Below, one piece after another: positions 34,052 to 40,681 of a stretch of DNA of 64,000 bases. The translations under genes were made by a program, and so were the position numbers. Source of the DNA: Tessaracoccus massiliensis. Its GTDB lineage: Bacteria > Actinomycetota > Actinomycetes > Propionibacteriales > Propionibacteriaceae. The notes beneath the pieces are model-generated. The model was not told the DNA's origin, ran no database searches, and saw only the letters and a list, made by a program, of their open reading frames with translations. Each line of letters begins with the position of its first letter. Position 1 is the stretch's first letter. Location of the stretch: contig NZ_LN623541.1 of NCBI RefSeq assembly GCF_000826065.2, positions 338,505 to 402,504 on the forward strand. The letters are read 5' to 3'.

Positions 34052-34834
34052 CTACTCGCCGACTGCGCGGGGGCGCATCTCGGTGACGTTGCCGCCGTCG
34101 GAGCCGGTGATCGTCACCTCGCCCTCTTCAACGGGATCTGCCGGGTTGTCCGCAGTGGGCACCAGCGGCGACGTGGGCGTCACCGGGGCAGAGAGATCGA
34201 TCGTGCGGACGGTGCGCGGCAGCAGCGGCTGCGAGACGTAGGTGGCGGGGGTCACCGGGATGGGGTCCCACAGCGCGCCCATCGTCGTGGGCATCGTCAG
34301 TTCGATGGAGATCTCGGTGTTCTCGGCCTGCTCCGCCTCGGGCAGTTCGATGACGCCGGTGTCCTCATCCTCGTCGAACCCGGCGCGGACCGCCTCGGCG
34401 CGACGGTCGAGATTGCGGTGCATACCCACGACGGTGAGGCGGGCCACACACAGGAACGCGACGAGGAGCCCACCGGGGATCGCCAGGCTCCACCAGGGCA
34501 CGACGCTCAGAACGCCGAGCACCGTCAGCACGACCAGGGCACCCAGGAGGACCAACACCACCGTGAGCCGAAGACGGGCCGCCTGGCGGGCGATCAGCCG
34601 CAGCTCATTGAGCTCCGCCCGGCGGGTCAGCGGGGTGGAGACCGACGCCAGGTCTTCGTCTTCAACGAAATCCTCGACGTCGCGGCGGATGATCCGCATG
34701 GAATCGGCGAACCGCTCAGTGGGGTCGCTTTCGAGCTCGACATCGGCGGGCCGCTGCGCCGTCACCCAGGGAAGTGCGAACGCAAGGCCGGCACAGACGA
34801 CAACAGCGATGATGATCCCGGCGAGCATGCCCAT
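34052..34834 (-). CDS. sepX: SepX/GlpR-type divisome membrane protein
   Basis: 260 residues. One N-terminal membrane segment (IIIAVVVCAGLAFALPWV), then a cytoplasmic charged stretch with DPTERFADSMRIIRRD, two further segments (LVLLGALVVLTVLGVLSVV and LAIPGGLLVAFLCVARL) and a long soluble Pro/Thr-rich tail that starts near MPTTMGALWDPIPVTPATYVS. The W-DPIPVTPATYV motif and the position next to a gephyrin-like gene identify the SepX/GlpR group, membrane proteins of actinobacterial cell division. It should act at the septum together with Glp. Confidence 0.78.
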   Translation of the reverse strand: MGMLAGIIIAVVVCAGLAFALPWVTAQRPADVELESDPTERFADSMRIIRRDVEDFVEDEDLASVSTPLTRRAELNELRLIARQAARLRLTVVLVLLGALVVLTVLGVLSVVPWWSLAIPGGLLVAFLCVARLTVVGMHRNLDRRAEAVRAGFDEDEDTGVIELPEAEQAENTEISIELTMPTTMGALWDPIPVTPATYVSQPLLPRTVRTIDLSAPVTPTSPLVPTADNPADPVEEGEVTITGSDGGNVTEMRPRAVGE

Positions 34835-34902
34835 ACGTTAACAACATCGGTGTAATTTGCCTGCCGCTGCGGCGCGCGTCGCCAGAGTGGGTTGAGGAAT
34901 TC

Positions 34903-36198
34903 TCAGTCTTCGTCGTCGAACAGCCAGACCTTCACGGCCTGACCGCCCTTGACCGACTCCACGGACTCGTCCAGGACGATCAGCGCATTCGATCGGGACA
35001 GTTCACCCAACGCGTGCGGCAGCGAGACCTGCTCGACGTGGCGGATGCTCCCCTCGAGCCTCACGTGGCCGCGCAGCAGGTGCATGGTGCCCTTCATGGA
35101 GCGCAACATGGTGCCGGTGATGGCCCGCACAACACGGTGGTCGGTCCGCATGCCCATCAGGCGGCGGATCAGCGGGCGGGCGAAGGCGTGGAACGACACA
35201 TAGGCGCTCACCGGGTTGCCCGGCAGCATCAGCATGGGCACGCGCTCGTCGTCCTCGCCGATCAGGCCGAAGGTCTGGGTGCGGCCCGGCGACATCGCCA
35301 CGTCCACCGAATCCACCAGCCCCAGTTCCTCCATGACTCCCGCGACGGCCTCGTAGTCCTCGCGGCGCCCACCCGTCGTCGAGATGACGAGATCTGCGCG
35401 GATCAACTGGTCCGTGATGGCGGTGCGGATGGCTTCGGGGTCATTGGAGTGCACCGCGACGCGAAAGACCGTGGCCCCTGCGGCTCGCGCGGCGGCGGCG
35501 ATCATGTAGGAGTTCGCGTCCGTGGAGTCGCCGTGCTGCACCTCATCTCCCGGATCCACCAGGTGGTCCCCGGAGCTGATGATCACGACGCGGGGGCGGG
35601 GCCGCACCAGAACCTTGTCGATACCGGCCCCGGCCAGCAGGCCGATGGCACGGTCGTCCAGCACGTCGCCCTCGCTGAGCAACCGCGTGCCGACGCTGAG
35701 GTGCTCGCCGGCGGCGCGCACGTACTCCCCCTCGGCGACCTTCTCGATCAGCCGGGCGTGGTTGTCCTCAAGGGTGGCGAAGGTCGACGGCAGCACCGCA
35801 TTGGCCCCGCGCGGCAGCACGTCGCCGGCCGCCACCACGACAGCCCCTGCCTCCGGCAGCCGCTCGACGTCGGCCTCCACGATCTGCAACGGCTCGGCCA
35901 GGTGACCCTCATCGTCCATCAGGTCCGCCGCTCGCACGGCATATCCGGCGACCTTCGCGGTGGAGTTGGGCGGCACGTTGATGGACGAATCGATGTCCTC
36001 GCACATCACCTGGTCCCACGCCTCGAGCAGCGAGGTACCGAACGGCTCCAGCGGCTTCACCAGGCTCAAGAGGTAATCGGTGTGGTCCACGACGCTGCGC
36101 ATTCCCGATGCGCTCAGCGCCGGTGGCTCAGGGAGGCGGGGCTTCTCGGGGATCTCTTCGACGACGGGCTCCTGCGATTTACGTCCAAACCAGGCCAT
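34903..36198 (-). CDS. glp: Glp, gephyrin-like (MoeA-related) protein
   Basis: 431 residues with the MoeA domain order: N-terminal region (TDYLLSLVKPLEPFGTSLLEAWDQV), beta domain with NVPPNSTAKVAGYAVRAAD, MPT-binding-like core (VVIISSGDHL, DLVISTTGGRREDYEAV, MLMLPGNPVSAYVSFHAFARPLI) and the C-terminal barrel. The MoeA catalytic context is changed (for instance TTGGRREDYE instead of SGGVSVGDYD), so a role in molybdenum insertion is unlikely. Actinobacterial Glp proteins act with the GlpR/SepX membrane protein in division, and that gene is next door. A -10-like TATCGT on the minus strand (36206-36211) lies seven bases before the start and overlaps the divergent gene's start codon. Confidence 0.82.
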   Translation of the reverse strand: MAWFGRKSQEPVVEEIPEKPRLPEPPALSASGMRSVVDHTDYLLSLVKPLEPFGTSLLEAWDQVMCEDIDSSINVPPNSTAKVAGYAVRAADLMDDEGHLAEPLQIVEADVERLPEAGAVVVAAGDVLPRGANAVLPSTFATLEDNHARLIEKVAEGEYVRAAGEHLSVGTRLLSEGDVLDDRAIGLLAGAGIDKVLVRPRPRVVIISSGDHLVDPGDEVQHGDSTDANSYMIAAAARAAGATVFRVAVHSNDPEAIRTAITDQLIRADLVISTTGGRREDYEAVAGVMEELGLVDSVDVAMSPGRTQTFGLIGEDDERVPMLMLPGNPVSAYVSFHAFARPLIRRLMGMRTDHRVVRAITGTMLRSMKGTMHLLRGHVRLEGSIRHVEQVSLPHALGELSRSNALIVLDESVESVKGGQAVKVWLFDDED

Positions 36199-36210
36199 GC
36201 CCCTTACGAT

Positions 36211-36786
36211 ATGCCAATGGTTGCCGACCCCCGCAAAGGCGCGCTGCGCGAGGCCATCTCCGCTGCGCGACGCCGCACCTCAACACAGGCGTGGGAGCGC
36301 GAGGACCAGCACCGCACCCGCCACGTTCTCGCCGCGCTCTCGGACCGAAGGGCGGGCACCGCAGCCGTCTACGTCTCACTTCCGGGCGAGCCCGGCACCC
36401 GGGCCATCATCGACGGCCTGCTGGAGGCTGGCTGGCAGGTGCTGGTGCCGAAACTCCGCCGCGAGCCGGACTGGGCGCAGTTCCCGGGGTGGGACGCCCT
36501 GGTCCCCGGCTGGGCAGGCATCCCCCACCCGGCGGGCCCGGGACTCGGCGCCGAGGCCCTCGCCGAGGCAGACGTGATCCTGCTGCCCTGCCGCGCCGTC
36601 GGGCGCGACGGCACGAGGCTGGGCACCGGCGGCGGCTGGTACGACAGGGCGCTCCTCCACCGCCGCGCCGACGCTTTGCTGATCGGGCTTGCCCGCGAGG
36701 CGGAGGTGTTCGACACCGTCCCCACCCTCCCCCATGATGTCGCGGTGCACGGCTACGCCACTGAGCGCGGTTGGGCGCATTGTTGA
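36211..36786 (+). CDS. 5-formyltetrahydrofolate cyclo-ligase
   Basis: 191 residues from the ATG at 36211, only 12 bases from the divergent glp start. KGALREAISAARRR is the N-terminal substrate/ATP helix, VYVSLPGEPGTRAIIDGLLEAGW the central strand-helix, and RDGTRLGTGGGWYDRAL the family signature (G-x-R-L-G-x-G-x-G-Y-Y/W-D). The enzyme uses ATP to convert 5-formyl- to 5,10-methenyl-tetrahydrofolate. The neighbourhood (5-FCL, glp, UGPase, mscL) is typical of actinobacteria. Confidence 0.88.
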   Translation: MPMVADPRKGALREAISAARRRTSTQAWEREDQHRTRHVLAALSDRRAGTAAVYVSLPGEPGTRAIIDGLLEAGWQVLVPKLRREPDWAQFPGWDALVPGWAGIPHPAGPGLGAEALAEADVILLPCRAVGRDGTRLGTGGGWYDRALLHRRADALLIGLAREAEVFDTVPTLPHDVAVHGYATERGWAHC

Positions 36787-36830
36787 CGGCTGAACTATCA
36801 TTGCGGCGGTCATCTCCCCGGAGGAAGTCA

Positions 36831-37121
36831 ATGCCCACCTACCAGTACCGCTGCACCGAATGCGGCACAGACCTCGAGGTCGTCCAGAAGTTCACCGACG
36901 CCCCGCTCACCGTCTGCCCCGAATGCGAGGGCAAGCTGCGCAAGGTCTACAGCGCGGTCGGCGTCGTGTTCAAGGGCTCCGGCTTCTACAAGACCGACAG
37001 CCGCACCTCCTCGAAGCCCGCGGCGAAGGAGAAGAAGGCCGAGCCCGCCAAGACCGAATCGAAGCCGGCCGCCAAGACCGAATCGAAGCCGGCAGCGAAG
37101 TCCGAGGCCAAGTCCGTCTGA
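36831..37121 (+). CDS. FmdB-family zinc-ribbon protein
   Basis: 96 residues, start preceded by GGAGGAAG. MPTYQYRCTECGTDLEVVQ and VCPECEGKLRKVYSAVGVVFKGSGFYKTD form the FmdB zinc ribbon (C-x2-C ... C-x2-C). The tail is a low-complexity Lys/Ala/Pro/Glu sequence with a repeated TESKPAAK unit. FmdB proteins are putative regulators; the function here is unknown. The lysine-rich tail varies widely among relatives. Confidence 0.85.
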   Translation: MPTYQYRCTECGTDLEVVQKFTDAPLTVCPECEGKLRKVYSAVGVVFKGSGFYKTDSRTSSKPAAKEKKAEPAKTESKPAAKTESKPAAKSEAKSV

Positions 37122-37184
37122 TCCTCACCACCGGTTTCTGTGGATAACGGGGGATCGGGGTGCCCACCGGCCAGAGTGGTGGGC

Positions 37185-37808
37185 ATGAAGCGTCTCCTCA
37201 ACGCCACCGTCAATTGGGTCTCGTGGCACCGGCGGCTGGTGGGCGCCGCACTTGCGGCCGTCTCCATCCTGATGCTGGGCAATGCGCTGGCAGCGCCCGA
37301 AGGCCCCACCGTGCCTGCCGTCACGGTTGCCGCGGCCCTGCCCGCCGGCCACACCCTCACCGCGGCTGACCTGCTCGTCGCTGAGTTCCCACCAGAAGCA
37401 GTCCCCGACGGCGCCCCCACCGAGACCACCGATCTGGTGGGCCGCAGCACCGCCGTGGCGCTGGGTGAGGGCAGCATCCTCCAACCTGCGCTGCTCGCCA
37501 CCAGCCGCAGCACCGAGCCGGGCCGCGCTCTGGTACCCATCGCGCTTCGCGACGAAGGGCTGCGCGCCCTGCTCCACCCTGGGGACCGGATCACGCTGAT
37601 CGCCACCGGTTTTGAGGACGCCACCGTCCTCACGTCGGACGCGAGAGTGGGTGTGCTGTCCACCCCGGCCGGCGGGTCCTCGCCCTTGTCCATGCCCAGT
37701 ACGCAGCCAGGCTCGTTGATCCTCGTGGACGTGCCCGCCTCCGACGCACCGATGGTCGCCACGCTCGGTCAGGACGGCGGAATCCGGGTGGTACTGGGGG
37801 GCTTGTGA
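37185..37808 (+). CDS. SAF-domain (CpaB/RcpC-like) membrane-anchored protein
   Basis: 207 residues. A membrane anchor (RLVGAALAAVSILMLGNALAA) is followed by an SAF domain: VTVAAALPAGHTLTAADLLVAEFP, then DLVGRSTAVALGEGSILQPALL, and a C-terminal region RALVPIALRDEGLRALLHPGDRITLIA. The plan is that of CpaB/RcpC, the periplasmic assembly protein of Flp/Tad pili, and of flagellar FlgA. No tad genes are present in the window, so it may have a different role; it commonly lies between fmdB and mscL in actinobacteria. Confidence 0.78.
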   Translation: MKRLLNATVNWVSWHRRLVGAALAAVSILMLGNALAAPEGPTVPAVTVAAALPAGHTLTAADLLVAEFPPEAVPDGAPTETTDLVGRSTAVALGEGSILQPALLATSRSTEPGRALVPIALRDEGLRALLHPGDRITLIATGFEDATVLTSDARVGVLSTPAGGSSPLSMPSTQPGSLILVDVPASDAPMVATLGQDGGIRVVLGGL

Positions 37809-37829
37809 CAAGGGACTACTGTGGACGTT

Positions 37830-37858
37830 TTGGCAGCGAGGTATTTGAAAGTTATAGT
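37830..37858 (+). promoter_or_regulatory. Promoter of mscL
   Basis: TTGGCA (37830-37835) and TATAGT (37853-37858) are separated by 17 bases, a near-consensus vegetative promoter. The transcript would carry a leader of about 90 bases before the mscL ATG. Confidence 0.7.
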
Positions 37859-37954
37859 TTCTACCGGTCGCACCGACCGCGCCTTGCTGCCACCGCAGCA
37901 CGGCCATAAGAACTTCCCGCACGAGGGTGCGGAACACAGAAAGTTTGAAGAGCT

Positions 37955-38329
37955 ATGAAGGGCTTCAAAGAATTCCTGATGCGCGGCAACCTCATCGAGC
38001 TTGCCGTTGCGTTCGTCGTCGGCGCTGCATTCGCCACCGTCGTTGAGACGTTCACCGCCATGTTCATGGATCTGCTGGGCAAGCTCGGCGGCACCCCTGA
38101 CTTCTCCTCCTGGAAGCCGGCCGGCGTCTCCGTCGGCTCCTTCCTGACCGCGCTGATCGCGTTCCTGATCATCTCCACCGTCGTCTACTTCGGCGTCATC
38201 CTCCCTTACACCAAGGCCAAGGAGCGCTTCTCCAAGGCGGGCGAAGAGACCCCCGAGATCACCAAGACCGAGGAACTCCTCGGCGAGATCCGCGACGTCC
38301 TCAAGGCACGCGGCACCACCACCCTCTGA
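37955..38329 (+). CDS. mscL: Large-conductance mechanosensitive channel MscL
   Basis: 124 residues. MKGFKEFLMRGNLIELAVAFVVGAAFATVVETF is the amphipathic N-terminus plus pore helix TM1 of MscL. LTALIAFLIISTVVYFGVILPYTKAKERF is TM2, and the C-terminal helix EELLGEIRDVLKA forms the cytoplasmic bundle. It opens under strong membrane tension in osmotic downshock. Followed by a strong bidirectional terminator. Confidence 0.92.
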   Translation: MKGFKEFLMRGNLIELAVAFVVGAAFATVVETFTAMFMDLLGKLGGTPDFSSWKPAGVSVGSFLTALIAFLIISTVVYFGVILPYTKAKERFSKAGEETPEITKTEELLGEIRDVLKARGTTTL

Positions 38330-38345
38330 CCTTCGGTCGACCCGC

Positions 38346-38379
38346 AAACGGGGCGCCTCCTTCGGGAGGCGCCCCGTTT
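38346..38379. terminator. Bidirectional terminator between mscL and the convergent gene
   Basis: AAACGGGGCGCCTCC pairs perfectly with GGAGGCGCCCCGTTT around a TTCG tetraloop. The A-run on one side and T-run on the other make it work for both strands. Confidence 0.88.
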
Positions 38380-38384
38380 CGCAT

Positions 38385-38738
38385 TCACCAGTGCGGCGGG
38401 CGGTCGGCGACGAGCCGCTGCTCGTCCCGGTTCAGCGGCCGCTCGACCGGCAGCGAGCGGACCAGCCCGGTGAGGCCCAGAGACTCCCGGGCCCGGGCCA
38501 AGGCCGCATCAAAGCGGGCGAAACCCACCGCACGGCGCACCTCGAGCGGAACCGGGAACGGCCACGGACGCTCAGCCCGCTGAGCCTCATGGCGCAACTC
38601 CACGAGGCGATCGGCCGGGTAACCCAGCGCGGCAAGGTCGTCGGCCAGCCTCTCCACCGGGCCGACGGCGAGATCCTCCCCCGTCAGGGCGAGGGCGAGA
38701 GCCGCGGCCAGCGGATCAGCCGTCAAGCTTGGCGCCAT
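38385..38738 (-). CDS. Hypothetical protein overlapping the UGPase end
   Basis: About 117 residues from an ATG 23 bases inside the 3' end of the UGPase gene. It is helical (ADPLAAALALALTGEDLAVG, ERLADDLAALGYPADRLVEL, FARFDAALARARESLGLTGL). No family is recognised. The overlap argues for co-translation with UGPase. GC-skewed codon use is consistent with real coding. Confidence 0.6.
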   Translation of the reverse strand: MAPSLTADPLAAALALALTGEDLAVGPVERLADDLAALGYPADRLVELRHEAQRAERPWPFPVPLEVRRAVGFARFDAALARARESLGLTGLVRSLPVERPLNRDEQRLVADRPPHW

Positions 38739-40095
38739 CCTCGATGATCTGGGCCTCACCCTCATCCGGCAGGGTGACGTCGCCCTTGACGACGACGCCG
38801 CGGCCGAAGACGTAGTCGCCCTCCACCCGGAACGACGTCGCCTTCCGCAGCGACGGGGCCGAGGGGATGCGCTCGGTGAACTTCTGCACCGTCTTGTAGT
38901 AACGCGAATCCAGGCTGATCTCCGGCGAGGTGTCGGTGCAGGCGATGAGCTTGCCCTCGTCGGTGAGGCTGTAGACGTCCGAGCGCAGCAGCAGCAGTTC
39001 GTTGGTGGTCTTGACCGGCAGGAAGCGGTCGCGGCCCACGCAGATGGCGGTGGCGCCCTCGAACACCTCGATGGCCGCGCCCATGGCGGATTCCACCTGG
39101 ATGACGGGCGTCGACGACGAATCCGTGGGGTCGACGGTCTTCTCGTTGCGGATGAGGGGCAGCCCCAGCACGGAGTTGCGCTCCACGAGGGTGTCCTTGA
39201 GTACCTGGAGGTCGAACCACAGGTTGTTGGTGTGGAAGAAGGGGTGGCGGTGCTCGTCGGTGAAGTAGTCCATCTCCTCCGGCGCGGTCTGCGCGGTGTC
39301 GCGGAGGATGAGCTGGCCGTCGGCCTTGCGGACCGCGAGGTGGCCGCCCTTCTTGTCGTTGATGGTGCGGCGGCACAGCTCGGCCGCGTAGGGCGCGCCG
39401 GACTGCGCGAACCAGCCCGCGATCGTGGCGTTGGGCGCGGCACCCAGGTTGTCGCCGTTGGAGACGCACGCGTAGCGGAAACCGGCCTCGAGCAGCTCGT
39501 CGAGCACGCCAGAGCCCTCGAGCGCCGGGTACAGGTCGCCGTGGCCGGGCGGGCACCACTCAAGCGTCGGGTCCTGCGGCCACTCCACCGGGGTGAGGTC
39601 GTCGGCGCGGAGCTTGGGCTCCTGGTTCTGCATGAAGCTCAGCGGCAGGTCATCGACGGCGAGCTCGGGGTAGCGGGCCAGGTGCGCGAGGGTGTCGTCC
39701 TCCGTGCGGAACGAGTTCATCAGCAGCAGCGGCAGGCGGGCGTCGTAGCGCTCGCGGGCGGCCAGCACCTGCTTGACGATGAGGTCGAGGAAGTTCTGGC
39801 CGTCGCGCACGGGCAGCAGCGTCTTGGCCTTGTCGAGGCCCATCGACGTGCCGAGGCCGCCGTTGAGCTTGATGATGACGGTCTTGCCGATGGCGTCGCG
39901 CGCCTGCGCGTCGGTGATGTCCACGTCGGTGAGCATCGGCGGGTCGAGCAGCGGCTCGATGGTGTCTTCACGGATGACGCCCGTCTCACCGGACTCGAGG
40001 AGCTGGTAGAAGCGGGTGAACACTTCGATGGCCGGGGTGGCGACACCGGCGTCAATCATCTTCTGGCGGGCTGCTTGCAGGCCTGCTTCGGACAC
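38716..40095 (-). CDS. UTP--glucose-1-phosphate uridylyltransferase (UDPGP family)
   Basis: 459 residues from a GTG with AGGAAGGGA upstream. KLNGGLGTSMGLDKAKTLLPV is the nucleotide-binding loop of the eukaryotic-type UDPGP family, distinct from the shorter bacterial GalU. GHGDLYPALEGSGVLDELLEAG, RYACVSNGDNLGA and FFHTNNLWFDL are further family motifs. The enzyme makes UDP-glucose for cell-wall glycans and trehalose. It commonly sits next to 5-FCL and glp in actinobacteria. Confidence 0.9.
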   Translation of the reverse strand: MSEAGLQAARQKMIDAGVATPAIEVFTRFYQLLESGETGVIREDTIEPLLDPPMLTDVDITDAQARDAIGKTVIIKLNGGLGTSMGLDKAKTLLPVRDGQNFLDLIVKQVLAARERYDARLPLLLMNSFRTEDDTLAHLARYPELAVDDLPLSFMQNQEPKLRADDLTPVEWPQDPTLEWCPPGHGDLYPALEGSGVLDELLEAGFRYACVSNGDNLGAAPNATIAGWFAQSGAPYAAELCRRTINDKKGGHLAVRKADGQLILRDTAQTAPEEMDYFTDEHRHPFFHTNNLWFDLQVLKDTLVERNSVLGLPLIRNEKTVDPTDSSSTPVIQVESAMGAAIEVFEGATAICVGRDRFLPVKTTNELLLLRSDVYSLTDEGKLIACTDTSPEISLDSRYYKTVQKFTERIPSAPSLRKATSFRVEGDYVFGRGVVVKGDVTLPDEGEAQIIEDGAKLDG

Positions 40096-40178
40096 GACGA
40101 ATCCCTTCCTAGGTAACGAGGACGATCCTAACCGCCCGAGGGAACAGGCTCATATTCAGCCCCCAGAGGAGTCACAGC

Positions 40179-40631
40179 ATGTGCACAGGATGTGCCGGTT
40201 ATCTGGAGGACATCAACGAAGAGAACGGACCCGCAATCATGACGCTCCTCCCCTACGAAGCCACCTTCCCCGCTCTGGGCACCCGCGCCACCGTGCTGAC
40301 GTCCAACCCTGAGACCCTGCTGCCCGCCGTCGAGGTGGTGCGCGCCCAACTCAACGTCTTTGGCGACCATGCCACAGCGGGCGACCACCCCATCCTCGAC
40401 GACCACCTCAGCGCCCTGCTCGGCGACGTCGACGCGCTCGAGCCGCTGCCCGCCGACACTGAACTCGACGCCCGTTCCCGCACCGCCCAGCGCCTCGCCG
40501 ACCTCTTGGCCGAGGAGTTCCCCGGCGGCTTCCTGGTGGACCTCGGCGGCGTCCCCGCCGTCGCCGGGGATTCGCTCGACGGCGAACTCACCGAGATCTC
40601 CGAGTTGGGCGAGTTCAGCAACGCGGCCTGA
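40179..40631 (+). CDS. Short ApbE-like (FMN transferase-like) protein, probably degenerate
   Basis: 150 residues from an ATG preceded by GAGGAG (40165-40170). After MCTGCAGYLEDINE comes YEATFPALGTRATVLTSNPETLLPAVEVVRAQL, the first strand and helix of ApbE (normally F-x-A-M-G-T). RTAQRLADLLAEEFPGGFLVDLGGVPAVAGD matches the later A-x-x-L-VNLGGDIAVxG segment. The middle, including the substrate-binding loop, and the C-terminal half of ApbE (about 300 residues) are absent. It may be a shrunken relic or a small domain with another job. It lies beside the nitrite reductase gene; ApbE proteins flavinylate respiratory enzymes. Confidence 0.5.
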   Translation: MCTGCAGYLEDINEENGPAIMTLLPYEATFPALGTRATVLTSNPETLLPAVEVVRAQLNVFGDHATAGDHPILDDHLSALLGDVDALEPLPADTELDARSRTAQRLADLLAEEFPGGFLVDLGGVPAVAGDSLDGELTEISELGEFSNAA

Positions 40632-40681
40632 CTGTCCCCGAGCGTGGCCCGCAGCCGGTCAGCCATCTGTACCCCGGCAGA

